DNA from: Phialocephala subalpina
Taxonomy: Eukaryota; Ascomycota; Leotiomycetes; Helotiales; Mollisiaceae
Direction of reading: 5' to 3'
DNA length: 64,000 nt
Assembly (NCBI GenBank): GCA_900073065.1
Contig: FJOG01000003.1
Span: 1,103,389-1,167,388, forward strand
Position numbers and translations under genes: made by a program. The notes under the pieces are model-generated. The model was given only the letters and a program-made list of their open reading frames with translations. It did no database searches and was not told where the DNA came from. Below are positions 54,663 to 64,000 of this stretch, one piece after another. Numbering within the stretch: the first letter of the stretch is position 1; each line of letters opens with the position of its first letter.

Positions 54663-57005
54663 ATGACGGTGTATCTGATTTCGGCATTGCTCCCGACCCT
54701 CCTTCCTCTGAGTCTTGCAACAACTTTCTATCCAGGAGCAGGAAACTCATTTAGAATATCCAACCAAAACGCTACCTACGACTATGTTATTGTCGGAGGA
54801 GGCACAGCCGGGCTCGCTGTCGCCATGAGACTGGCAGAGGATCCTTCCTATACTATCGCCGTCATCGAAGCAGGAGGATTCTACCAAATCGAAAATGGCA
54901 ATCAGAGTGTCGTTCCAGCCTACAATCCCGAATTTGCCGCACTCAACGATCCAACTGCCAATCCTACCGTTGACTGGGGTTTCGTCACAACCCCTCAGGC
55001 CGGTGCCAATAATCGATCATTGCATTATGCGCGTGGGAAAACACTTGGTGGTTCCTCAGCTCTCAATGCCAATATCTACAACCGCGGAACGCGAGGCTCT
55101 TATCACCAGTGGGCTGAAATTGTGGGAGATGATTCGTACGAGTTCGACAACTGGCTTCCTTTCTTCGCCAAGGGAACGAATTACACCACCCCGAACACTA
55201 CTCTCCGAGCAGCAAATACAACTGTACCGGTTCCCATTAATGGATCTTCGCAATACAACGGAGGCCCAGTCCGCATCTCTCACAGTAATTTCGCTTTGCC
55301 ATTCACAAGCTGGGTACAGCTAGCATTCGAGTCCTTCAGCTTCAGAAACCTCACCAGCTTCAGCAACGGCGAGCTCCTGGGCGCTCAATACGTACCTGCT
55401 GTTCTCCAACCAGATTCCAACCAAAGAGAAACGTCCGAGACCTCCTATCTCGAAACTGCTTTCGCAAGCGGACGCACGAACTTGAAAATCTACACCCATT
55501 CTCTGGCTCTCCAAGTCATGTTCTCACTAAACAAGACAGCCAAAGCCGTCAAAGTCCGAACCGGAGTAACAGAATACTTCTTGACGGCGAGGAAAGAAAT
55601 CATCTCCAGCGCCGGAGCCTTCCAATCCCCACAACTCCTAATGGTATCAGGAATCGGTCCCGCCCCCACCCTCGCAGCTCACAGCATAAGTCTCATCGCC
55701 GACCGTCCTGGCGTCGGAAAAAATATGTGGGATCACATCGATATGGAAGTCACCTGGAAAGTCGGCGTCGTCGGCTTCAACACCTTGTCCAACACTATAT
55801 TTGCCGCTGAGCAAGCTCAACTCTTCCAAAACGAACCCGCGGCTTCAATATACGGTTCTTACGGCGCGGATTTCATCGGTTGGGAAAAATTACCTGAACC
55901 TTATCGTTCGAATCTCTCTTCTACCTCTATTGCGGAACTCGCATTTTTTGGAGATGATTGGCCAGAAATCGAGTACGAGATAGCTTCTGTGTACGAATCT
56001 GGGATAGAGGGTGATTTTGACGGTTATGGCACCTTCGTAATCGTCCCCGTCAGCCCAACTTCAAGAGGGAATGTCACTCTTCAATCCTCATCCATGTTAG
56101 ATCCTCCAATTATAAATCCAAACTGGTTAACATCACAAACAGACCAAGAACTCGCTCTCAATGCTCTCAAACGCGGCCGTGAGATAATTTCAAGCGCAGC
56201 GATGCAACCAATTCTCATCGGGAACGAGACAGCACCAGGACAAGAGGTCCAAAGCGATGAGGAACTTATGCAGTATATAAGGAATAATCTGTTTATGAAT
56301 TGGCATGCGGCTTGTACCTGCAGGATGGGAACGGAAAGGGATGAGATGGCGGTTGTGGATGGAAAGGGGAGGGTTATTGGGGTGAGGGGACTGAGGGTTG
56401 TGGATGCGAGTGCTTTTGCGGTGTTGCCACCGGGACATCCAGTTAGTACTGNNNNNNNNNNNNNNNNNNNNNNNNNNNNNNNNNNNNNNNNNNNNNNNNN
56501 NNNNNNNNNNNNNNNNNNNNNNNNNNNNNNNNNNNNNNNNNNNNNNNNNNNNNNNNNNNNNNNNNNNNNNNNNNNNNNNNNNNNNNNNNNNNNNNNNNNN
56601 NNNNNNNNNNNNNNNNNNNNNNNNNNNNNNNNNNNNNNNNNNNNNNNNNNNNNNNNNNNNNNNNNNNNNNNNNNNNNNNNNNNNNNNNNNNNNNNNNNNN
56701 NNNNNNNNNNNNNNNNNNNNNNNNNNNNNNNNNNNNNNNNNNNNNNNNNNNNNNNNNNNNNNNNNNNNNNNNNNNNNNNNNNNNNNNNNNNNNNNNNNNN
56801 NNNNNNNNNNNNNNNNNNNNNNNNNNNNNNNNNNNNNNNNNNNNNNNNNNNNNNNNNNNNNNNNNNNNNNNNNNNNNNNNNNNNNNNNNNNNNNNNNNNN
56901 NNNNNNNNNNNNNNNNNNNNNNNNNNNNNNNNNNNNNNNNNNNNNNNNNNNNNNNTTTATGGTTTGGCGGAGAAGTTGGCTGCGGATATTATTGCTGCGA
57001 GGTGA
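54663..57005 (+). CDS. Secreted GMC oxidoreductase (aryl-alcohol oxidase/glucose oxidase type)
   Basis: A single exon apart from a run of N. From the ATG at 54663 the protein starts with a signal peptide (MTVYLISALLPTLLPLSLA); an earlier in-frame ATG at 54609 would place charged residues before it. The FAD motif YVIVGGGTAGLAVAMRLAED begins near residue 41. GKTLGGSSALNANIYNRG is the GMC signature, and GAFQSPQLLMVSGIGP is the second signature. The active-site pair is His in NWHAACTCRMG (about 546) and His in PPGHPVST (about 592). Without the N run the length is 612 residues, the normal size, and several N-glycosylation sites are present. It should oxidise alcohols or sugars outside the cell and release hydrogen peroxide. 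Confidence 0.92.
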   Translation: MTVYLISALLPTLLPLSLATTFYPGAGNSFRISNQNATYDYVIVGGGTAGLAVAMRLAEDPSYTIAVIEAGGFYQIENGNQSVVPAYNPEFAALNDPTANPTVDWGFVTTPQAGANNRSLHYARGKTLGGSSALNANIYNRGTRGSYHQWAEIVGDDSYEFDNWLPFFAKGTNYTTPNTTLRAANTTVPVPINGSSQYNGGPVRISHSNFALPFTSWVQLAFESFSFRNLTSFSNGELLGAQYVPAVLQPDSNQRETSETSYLETAFASGRTNLKIYTHSLALQVMFSLNKTAKAVKVRTGVTEYFLTARKEIISSAGAFQSPQLLMVSGIGPAPTLAAHSISLIADRPGVGKNMWDHIDMEVTWKVGVVGFNTLSNTIFAAEQAQLFQNEPAASIYGSYGADFIGWEKLPEPYRSNLSSTSIAELAFFGDDWPEIEYEIASVYESGIEGDFDGYGTFVIVPVSPTSRGNVTLQSSSMLDPPIINPNWLTSQTDQELALNALKRGREIISSAAMQPILIGNETAPGQEVQSDEELMQYIRNNLFMNWHAACTCRMGTERDEMAVVDGKGRVIGVRGLRVVDASAFAVLPPGHPVSTXXXXXXXXXXXXXXXXXXXXXXXXXXXXXXXXXXXXXXXXXXXXXXXXXXXXXXXXXXXXXXXXXXXXXXXXXXXXXXXXXXXXXXXXXXXXXXXXXXXXXXXXXXXXXXXXXXXXXXXXXXXXXXXXXXXXXXXXXXXXXXXXXXXXXXXXXXXXXXXXXXXXXXXXXYGLAEKLAADIIAAR
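56452..56955. other. Assembly gap (504 N)
   Basis: Bases on the two sides join to GHPVST-V-YGLAEKL, exactly the uninterrupted GMC C-terminus. The true missing length may be zero, or the gap may hide a precise insertion. Confidence 0.85.
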
Positions 57006-57129
57006 ATGTTGGTGTAAGGGTTGTTAATATGGTTGGGCATAGACCGAATATCATAGACGGAGATTCAAGTGACCCTCTCATAATTGGAGCAAACCTTCGT
57101 AACTGGAGCAGTTCCTTTCAACTCTAGTC

Positions 57130-57845
57130 CTAGGCGGAGTACCTTATGCTATGTAGCACGCAAACCCAGAGAAAGGTAAGAAGAGCCGGCAGACCAATCC
57201 CAATCCCAATACCACATCCAAGCGCAATCTTATCTGCTGTATTATAACCTCAAACTTCCCAAGTTCAGACCTTGGCTGTTATTCCGAGCTCTTCCACAGT
57301 AGGGCTTTCGGCCAGAACTTCGTTTGTTGCAAATACCGAGACTCTTCTCACAACAAGCACCTCTTCAACACCCACTAGCTCAAGTGAAAGTGGTGGTGGG
57401 GGAACTACTGCCTGCGTCCCAGCCGCGCACACCGCCGCCTTGACACCTCTACATGCCTAGGTCTGATTGTTACTATCGCAAGGAGCGACATAAGTCTAAG
57501 TACGCTGAAACTCTATGATAACTTCTACTTGGCCATATTTGTAGATTCTTAGAGAGGCTTCTTGCCAAGCGTGCAGATCTTGGGACACGCATAACTAACC
57601 CAGCTTTGGTCAGTACAAGCTCCTCGAAAGTTCATGGCCCTGTTAGGATAGTAACAGAGCCCGTTTGATTGACATACATCGCCTTCTGTCGGGATTCAGC
57701 ATGCTGAAAGTGTTCCGCTCGTACATGGAACGTAAGTGTAGTCTGTGGGAATGGAGCCGTCAGGATAGTAGCATCGCACAAATGCGGATATCCTTGATGC
57801 GGAAGATAAGAGTACACATAGCGAAAAATTGACGAACATCCCCAT
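57130..57845 (-). pseudogene. Secreted Cys-rich single-pass membrane protein, broken
   Basis: From the ATG at 57845 a signal peptide is followed by RCYYPDGSIPTDYTYVPC, then an in-frame TGA at 57698-57696. The same frame continues with DVCQSNGLCYYPNRAMNFRG and SYACPKIC. A second piece across a probable intron (YVAPCDSNNQT, TAG, ACRGVKAAVCAAGTQ) leads, after another frame change, to a Gly/Ile-rich transmembrane stretch (KIALGCGIGIGIGLPALL) ending at 57130. This is a common fungal layout of a Cys-rich ectodomain with one membrane helix, function unknown. The stops mark it as inactive. Confidence 0.65.
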
Positions 57846-59576
57846 TGCAAATCTGATGGCTTGCTAGCTATAAGAAAGTCAAAACGTTGTGTCTGGTATT
57901 TGTTAGGAAGGAAGGTTCATATGGGGAACCATAGACATTTGGGACGAATAGCACATTCTGCCAAGTTCTTCATAGAAGCTGGAAAAAAGCAAGAAAATCA
58001 TCGCATAAGGTTATAACTGCCAAGAGCGAGTAATATTGAAAGGTTCAGCCAATGCAGCCAAATACTATTTTCAGAGGTAGTCTAAAACAATCACAAGGAG
58101 TGCGTGACTCCCAGCCACCACCAATTCGGATGAGGCTTACCGGCAGGCTGAGAATCACCACAGGATCAACATGAAATTTTCAATACTCTCAACGTTCAAG
58201 AGTGGAGAGTTTAGGCGAGGCGCAGATTGAATATTATGGAGGGAGACTTGAAGACAAAGGTGTTCTTCAGCTTCCATTACAATTTGCCATGTGATAATAC
58301 AGCTTGACTAGCTAAGAATCAATTCTAATTTGTACATAGATAGATAATCTAATTGTCCAAAGAATTCATGTCGAGGATGGATAATTGATCTACTATGCTC
58401 TGGTTCACTCCAGTGAGTTAATGGTTCTAGTATTAAAGCTCTCGAGTGCTGGAAATAAAAGGTACTACTAAGCTCCTTATGATGGCAACCCAATTTGGGT
58501 CAACAAGATGAGCGCTAAGACGATGGCCGAGTATCAGGATGATGTAAGTAAAACAATTCTTTTTACCTTTGTAATGAAGGAAATAGGACTGCAAAGTGTG
58601 AAGTGGATTATTGGATAGCTAATAGGATTGTGTAAATTAAAGACGAAATAGTAATACTTAATAGTAGCAAAGATGTTAACAGTAAGAATCGGCATTAGGC
58701 AAGGCCACTATGCCCAAACTTCGCCTTTGTCTACATTTGCGCAGTTCGACGAGAAGGTCTTTACCGTCTCACGCACCCTTGCAAAAGAGACAAATGTGTC
58801 CAAGATAATTTAACAATGATAAAGAGAGATAGCAGTCGTGCCCACACCAGACGAAGTACAATCAACATGCGTATACATGTTGCCGTCTTAGCTTACCCTT
58901 TATACCCACCTAGCCCTGCATATAGTCGCCCTGATGACGACAACGAGATCCATCCACCTCTGGCATATTATTGTAATCTGCAAGGTACGAGGATCGTTAT
59001 CTCTCTCGTTACGGACAAAGCATCGTATTTACGTTGCTCGGTTATACTAGCGCCTTTTCCTAAGCGGTGTACGCGTGGTGCAGTAATGATGAGATGACGA
59101 GGCCGCTCTTGATATGAAATGTGAATTGAAGATATAGCTGCAAATGTCTTTATTCAGAATCATTTCTTTGGAAGCTAAAATGTTCTGAAGCTGAAACACA
59201 TTTGGGAAATACTTAGAAAGGTTGAATGTAAAGTAGAATTGGAATAGAGATTCTGGCAAATGTAAAGTTCTGAGGTCAGGACAATCAAGTCCAAGAAGAA
59301 AAGTATGAAACAGTATATGGTGTAAGGAAACGTATGAGAGGAGATATCAGAACATGTGAATGCCACGAGGCATTCACGACGAATTAGAGCGAGAAGCAGT
59401 TACTGAAGTAGACAGCAAGACCTACCTCGAGGATAGATTCGGTGCCGGGTGAACTTACCTGCCAACGAGAACTCACAGAATTCCGGCAGAACGTTCTTTC
59501 AAAGTATTGTCAGCATTGCATAAATCTAAGTACAAGTGAGGAGGTTGCACCTTTTGCCTATAGTCCAACCAACCCA
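57846..59576. other. Intergenic region
   Basis: No gene is supported. A short ATG exon-like piece at 58508-58542 (MSAKTMAEYQDD before gtaagt) has no recognisable continuation. Open frames at 58816-59097 and near 59200 have random composition. Confidence 0.45.
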
Positions 59577-61601
59577 CTAAGCCAGTCGCACACCAGCTTG
59601 CTTCTGCTTCTTTCTCTGCTGTGCCGTAGCGTTACTCATACCACCCATCTGGCTACCATCCAGGGAGCTCTGAGCCTCTCTTCGCTTCTCGTCCTCGATC
59701 TTCTTCAACATCTTTTCGGTCTTCTGCTTTCCACTTCCCTTGCCGTGGAACTGATGGGACAGGTGCTTGAAAGCCTCTTTCTGGTTCATGCTTCGACCAA
59801 AGTCATCGATATATTTGAGTTCGACATTCGGCTTGTATTCCTTGTTGAAATGTTCGGCGAGTTGGCGGGACTCGACTTGGTCTCGGAAGGTGTTCTGTTG
59901 CCGTGCATAGTCTTCCTTCTCGCGAGCAGACATTCGATCCAGTCGTCCGGTTGCACGATCCCGCTCTCTTTGTGCTCTGGCCTTCTTCTCTGCGTCGGCT
60001 TCTCGGCGTTGCTTCTCGGCAAGGAATAGTTGCTTCTGTCTGAATATCGCATTGAGATCTCCTTTCTCCTCTTGTTTGATGAGACCTCGCTCTTTCAAGA
60101 GCTTCATGGTGGCTCCTACACCTACGTCGAGAGTAGCTTCTGCTTCAAGCCCAGTGTTTGTCATGTCGTCTTGGGCAGAAGCTTCTCGTTTGAGTCGTTC
60201 TTGGCGGTCTTCTTCATCTTCCACATTCGCATATGACATATTGACGTCTCCTTCTTCGTCGGAATCATTGCCCATCGCTGTGACGTTCTCCACTTGCCGT
60301 GATGTAGATCTTCGTTGCTTTCTTTCGGGCGCACTAGGCTTCTGTAAGTTGGCAACAAACTCAGATGTCTCATCGATGACCAATCCGCCGTCCGCCTCCT
60401 CGGTCTCCGCAGCTGGCGTAGCTGACTCTTCTTCTCGAATTTGTTGTACGAGGTCTTCTGGTCTCATCTTCTTCCGCTTCTTGAGTGCTTCTCTTCTCTG
60501 CTTAGCTAGGGAAGCCTGTAAATCGTCGTCGTCCACGAATGACATGTCCTCAAAGGTTCTCTTCTTGGTGACCGGTTGGTCAACATCCATAGCACTTCCA
60601 TTCTCTTGCGGGGTATCTGCTTGCTCTGCGATCGGGAAGATGTCATCCTCGTCCACAGCCTTTTGTCGAGTAGACTTCTTTTTGCTCTTCTTGGGCTTCT
60701 TGACCTTGATTTCGGAGATGTCGAGATAATCAGACTTTGGCTCTTCGTCTTCTGGCATTAAGTTAGTACAGCACAAGTCAGCAGAAGGAATATAGGGATA
60801 CGTACTCAGGAAATCGAGACTAATCGCCTTCGGCTTGAGCTTCTGCGCAGACACGCCTTCAGCAGCAGCCTCCGCGGTGCTTCCCATACCATCCAACGTA
60901 AATCTCTTGCCCTTCTTGCCATCGATCTCCTCATCATAGTGCGATAAGATACCTTTCGCCTCCTCATCGTCATGTGGGTTGTAGACTGGCTTCTTCTTCT
61001 TAAGCTCCAGCTTCTCATTCAGCCTCTCCCGCTCTCTCAGATCAACATTTTCCAACTCATCACCATCCTCTTCATACTGATCGATCGTAGCATCCTTGAG
61101 CGTCAATACCTGATCCTCACCCTCCTCAAAAGTATCAAGCTCATGCCCAACCTTAACACCAGCAAGATCCTTCGCTGTATACTCCGCCGCAGCCGCCGCC
61201 TCAGCCTCAGCCAACTCCTTCTCCCTCAACCTCGCCTTCTCAATCTCCTTCTGTCTCTTCTTCTGCTTGATCAACCAACTCTTTGCATCCATATCCTCTC
61301 CCTCATCCGCATCCCCAAGCCCCTTGCCTTCTAGCTGCGTGAATCGTTTAGCGGCATCGCGAGCTTTCTTGATGGCTGTAGCTTTGGCTTCACGTTTTCG
61401 TTTGGCTTCTTCGGCCTCTTGGAGCCTGCGGTAGTTGTCGTAGCCTTCTGCTTGTCGCGATTCGAGGGTACTGCCTACTTCTTCTGCGGGCGCTGAAGAG
61501 GCTTCTTTGAATACGGGGCCGGCTCCTGGGACGGGGAGGGGTTTCATGCCCAGAGAGACACGGATACGGTTTGTCTCCTCGATGGAGATTGCGTCGGCCA
61601 T
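59577..61601 (-). CDS. SART1/Snu66 family U4/U6.U5 tri-snRNP protein
   Basis: Two exons (61601-60806, 60751-59577) give 656 residues. Family signatures are ISIEETNRIRVSLGMKPLP at the N-terminus, NYRRLQEAEEAKRKREAKA, KGILSHYDEEIDGKK, and the conserved C-terminus NVELKYIDDFGRSMNQKEAF with FKHLSHQFHGKGSGKQKTEK. The middle is highly charged with KKKK and acidic runs. In yeast Snu66 joins the tri-snRNP to the spliceosome in the nucleus. The 54-nt intron (gtacg...actaac...ccag) contains no stop and keeps the frame, so an unspliced form would add 18 residues. Confidence 0.93.
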   Translation of the reverse strand: MADAISIEETNRIRVSLGMKPLPVPGAGPVFKEASSAPAEEVGSTLESRQAEGYDNYRRLQEAEEAKRKREAKATAIKKARDAAKRFTQLEGKGLGDADEGEDMDAKSWLIKQKKRQKEIEKARLREKELAEAEAAAAAEYTAKDLAGVKVGHELDTFEEGEDQVLTLKDATIDQYEEDGDELENVDLRERERLNEKLELKKKKPVYNPHDDEEAKGILSHYDEEIDGKKGKRFTLDGMGSTAEAAAEGVSAQKLKPKAISLDFLSTYPYIPSADLCCTNLMPEDEEPKSDYLDISEIKVKKPKKSKKKSTRQKAVDEDDIFPIAEQADTPQENGSAMDVDQPVTKKRTFEDMSFVDDDDLQASLAKQRREALKKRKKMRPEDLVQQIREEESATPAAETEEADGGLVIDETSEFVANLQKPSAPERKQRRSTSRQVENVTAMGNDSDEEGDVNMSYANVEDEEDRQERLKREASAQDDMTNTGLEAEATLDVGVGATMKLLKERGLIKQEEKGDLNAIFRQKQLFLAEKQRREADAEKKARAQRERDRATGRLDRMSAREKEDYARQQNTFRDQVESRQLAEHFNKEYKPNVELKYIDDFGRSMNQKEAFKHLSHQFHGKGSGKQKTEKMLKKIEDEKRREAQSSLDGSQMGGMSNATAQQRKKQKQAGVRLA

Positions 61602-63712
61602 GCTTGTGGTGTTGTTTGCGTGGAGTTGAGTTGCATGTTCAAAATTCGCATCAAGTCAAGTTCACGCACTTATTACGCTAGCCGAATCCAGACTAGAGAT
61701 CAATCGTGGACCCACGCGGCCGCTTGCTGCATAAAAAAAATCGCGACCTTCGATTTTTCCTCTTCTTTTCTTCTTTTTCGCACAGATCTGTGCCCAGCAC
61801 TCCCTTCAGCTCCGGTTGTAAGGTCGCATTGCTGAGGCAGTTCGTTCGTCCTATGGAGCCATCAAATACCCATGATGTCAATTTCCGATCGACAGATCTC
61901 AGATGAATTGGTCTTCTATGAAGCCTGAATTCGTTGCTAACCGCTTCTTGAGTTCGGTGGATGGGAGCACTGAAGACACCACATTCCACCTCGATACCGA
62001 TACTTTCCCTAAAAAGGAAACTAGCCCGTGAAAAGGCTGTGAGGTTATGGATACAGCCGTGGTGACTACATATCGTTTTTTGTGATATTTTGGGGCCTTT
62101 TTCGAATTTGTGCGGCGCGTCACACAGCCTTTCGACGACACGAACGATAGCCATCAGGACAGGTGGGATACGAAGATTGAGGGGAGAGCTGTTGTCCGCA
62201 GATGGGGGTTGCCTTCCTGCTTCGAACCCGCGTTGCCGCTGGTCAGCGTTCTCCTTCGGCGCGATTGATAAAGGGTGTACTTGGCAGGCACAAGATTGGA
62301 TACAGCGTTAGAGGAGAGCAATGTCCGTCCGCCAGATGACGACGACGACTCAAGCACATGGAAAGATCTATAAAAAGCCGTGGTTGCAATGTCATTTTGG
62401 GGGCACACATTGGATACGGCCCGATGATGGACGCCATGATGCTCGATCTCTGGTATCCTTTTATATGAAGTATGTGCTAATGCAAGGTGAGACAGGTAAC
62501 TGGTGGACATCTGCCAATTGTCCAATGCATGCAAGATTTTTTTTATTTCTCCAAGACCGAACTCCCCGCTTCTCTCCCTCGCGTGAACTTGGGTACCTAG
62601 GTACCTTCCTGTTTCTCTCTTCTCAGCCTTCACTGTCGATCATATCTGCCACCCAGCAGTCTACAATATCGACTAGATTCTGTCCTCCGTCAGCTTCGTC
62701 CATCAACCCCTCCTTTGGCGCAGTTTTTCACCAACACTATAACCACCCCGATGTTCCCGGCATATTGTATGTTTGATGGAGCATGCCTTGAGCAACAACC
62801 TGCAGATGCGTAGAGGTTCCAGCCCAGTAGATCTCCAGGCATGAGAGATCCGGAATATGCCGCTGTCAACTGCGAGGGCAGATGAACGCACATGCATACG
62901 GGCTAGAACCAGCTTCATACTTCATAAATCATAGCAATACTGTCGACGAGTCGGTTTAGACGGACGTTCCTCGGACCAACTTATGCTCCGTGAGATATGC
63001 ATAGAGTGAGAGTGCTCAGATGACTTGCACAACCCTCTTCCATCTCCGGCTGCTGCATAAACATCCGTTCGCCGATTTGCCGCGACCTCGGTCAAGCATG
63101 CAGCCTCATGTTATTTCAATGCCAGCGTAAAACGTGCTCTTCTCTGGGGTGTCGCACAAGAAATCCAGGAACGGACCGATTGTAATGCAGGTGGGATGTC
63201 GTTGTGGGGTCTCCAGAATGCGGGGTTGTATCCAGATGCAGGTTTGAGACCAAAATATCAGATGTAAATTTATATATTCCTCCAAGCGAGCCTCGACCTT
63301 CTTTTCTTTGCCACCAATCAGCAACGTCCAAAATCTGCATCCTTACACCTGCCCAAGCATAGAGCAGGAGAAGTATTTGCGCCTCACTCGGGACTGACTG
63401 CCGAAAGCAACCTTGGTCAAAGCCCTTCCGCCCCGCTCCCCTGAATTCACCGAGCCGTCGACTGGCGTTCGCGCTCGCGCTTTTCATCGTACCTTCCAGG
63501 AAGCGAACAGTCTTCTCTGCTTTCGCGGGGCTCTTTCCTATATAGCTCAAATCTCGTCATTTCATGCAGGCCCAGCGCAGAAGTCACGAACGGAGATTTG
63601 CGAATGCTCTGCATGCTTCTGGATAGCGGCGGCGACGACGTCGGCCTGACTCTCGGATTACCAGTATCGTCATTCTGAGGGGGCTCGGTCTACGATGATG
63701 AGGAGGAGATTT
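61602..63712. other. Intergenic region
   Basis: About 2.1 kb without a supportable gene. Minus frames at 61693-62154 and 62154-62633 and a plus frame at 62321-62776 are open for up to 160 codons but show no domain, signal peptide or splice pattern. An A-run lies at 61732-61740. It includes the promoter of the glucoamylase gene. Confidence 0.4.
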
Positions 63713-63719
63713 TGATATA
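63713..63719 (+). promoter_or_regulatory. Possible TATA box of the glucoamylase gene
   Basis: A gatataaag context lies about 110 bases upstream of the ATG at 63824. A start site 30 bases downstream would exclude or barely include the alternative in-frame ATG at 63728, supporting 63824. Confidence 0.45.
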
Positions 63720-63823
63720 AAGTCAAGATGGATTTCATTCCTGCTGCTTTCTTTTCCACCCTCATCCCTATCACATCCGCTGTCAATATCACCTCTCTCA
63801 CCTCTGTGCTTGCTCAGCCCATC

Positions 63824-64000
63824 ATGTATTCGTTTGCTTCTCTTGCACTGGTTAGCAGTCTTGCTTTCCAAGCCGTGCTGTCTTTGCCTGATCCGAGCCG
63901 AGTCAAGGAACGTGAGGCTGAGCTGTTGAAACGTTCTGTTGATTCTTTCGTTGCTACGGAAAGTCCGATTGCGTTGGCGGATATGCTTTGCAACATTGGA
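63824..64000 (+). CDS. Glucoamylase (GH15), N-terminal part (partial)
   Basis: 59 residues before the window ends. A signal peptide (MYSFASLALVSSLAFQAVLS) is followed by a short propeptide ending in the Kex2-like site Lys-Arg (AELLKR), then SVDSFVATESPIALADMLCN with IG, the typical start of mature fungal glucoamylase (family pattern 'FhATE.PIAL..LLCNIG'). The enzyme would be secreted and release glucose from starch ends. The catalytic domain lies outside the window. An in-frame ATG at 63728 exists but would bury the signal peptide. Confidence 0.85.
   Translation, partial: MYSFASLALVSSLAFQAVLSLPDPSRVKEREAELLKRSVDSFVATESPIALADMLCNIG

Noticed and set aside
58508..58542. Short ATG exon followed by gtaagt
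   Set aside because: No acceptor with a recognisable open continuation was found.
62160..62300. Possible tRNA because of a TTCGAACC-like T-loop
   Set aside because: No acceptor, D or anticodon stem could be paired around it.
61693..62633. Two long minus-strand frames (153 and 159 codons)
   Set aside because: Low-complexity, basic composition, no domain, heavy overlap with open frames on the other strand; likely chance.
1..64000. CRISPR arrays, bacterial operons, rRNA genes
   Set aside because: None seen; the sequence is eukaryotic, with spliced genes throughout.

Overview
This window is nuclear DNA of a filamentous ascomycete (Pezizomycotina). The genes carry many short introns (about 40-70 nt, gtaag...ctaac...ag). 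They encode families typical of such fungi: a HET-domain protein, an NLR N-terminus, a Zn2Cys6 regulator, an MFS transporter, a GMC oxidase, GH15 glucoamylase, NmrA-like and Hsp70-like proteins. Introner-like introns and RIP-style AT-rich stretches and nonsense changes fit Leotiomycetes or Dothideomycetes; I cannot fix the species.

Layout. 0-5.6 kb: start of an NLR-like gene (minus, cut by the window edge), an ankyrin/ZZ-finger protein, and an alpha/beta-hydrolase whose C-terminus carries the same Asn/Gly/Gln motif as the NLR N-terminus; this looks like an amyloid-signalling cell-death locus. 5.9-12.2 kb: a decaying urea/5-oxoproline locus, with an internally deleted DUR3-like transporter, an intact LamB/YcsF gene and a broken urea-carboxylase-type gene, and with nested inverted repeats between the last two. 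12.4-20.7 kb: CocE/NonD hydrolase, phytanoyl-CoA-dioxygenase-like enzyme, Zn2Cys6 regulator and MFS transporter, which could be a small metabolic cluster. 20.7-28.3 kb: gene-poor, AT-rich in part, with small Cys-rich ORFs and relics. 28.3-31.1 kb: aldo-keto reductase and NmrA-like protein. 32-40 kb: a broken gene of unknown function, a gene with an assembly gap, and a divergent pair of a coiled-coil protein and an Hsp70-like ATPase. 40-47 kb: chitin-binding membrane protein, HET protein, and two paralogous coiled-coil genes (one frameshifted). 47.4-52.4 kb: transposase relic, a TIR-bounded unit carrying a short-chain reductase, a GT32 pseudogene, duplicated small Cys-rich ORFs and a nicotinamide-riboside/uridine kinase. 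53-58 kb: esterase pseudogene, GMC oxidoreductase and a Cys-rich membrane protein pseudogene. 59.6-64 kb: SART1/Snu66 splicing factor (the clearest housekeeping gene) and the start of a secreted glucoamylase.

Most striking: (1) a 17-residue motif shared by the NLR start and the lipase end; (2) four related introner-like sequences, two in one ankyrin gene; (3) a reductase gene enclosed by 43-bp inverted repeats with TA at both outer edges; (4) co-located decay of a transporter and a biotin-dependent carboxylase beside an intact LamB/YcsF gene; (5) two runs of N that sit where the coding sequence joins without loss. Splice sites below were read by eye from consensus signals and reading-frame continuity.
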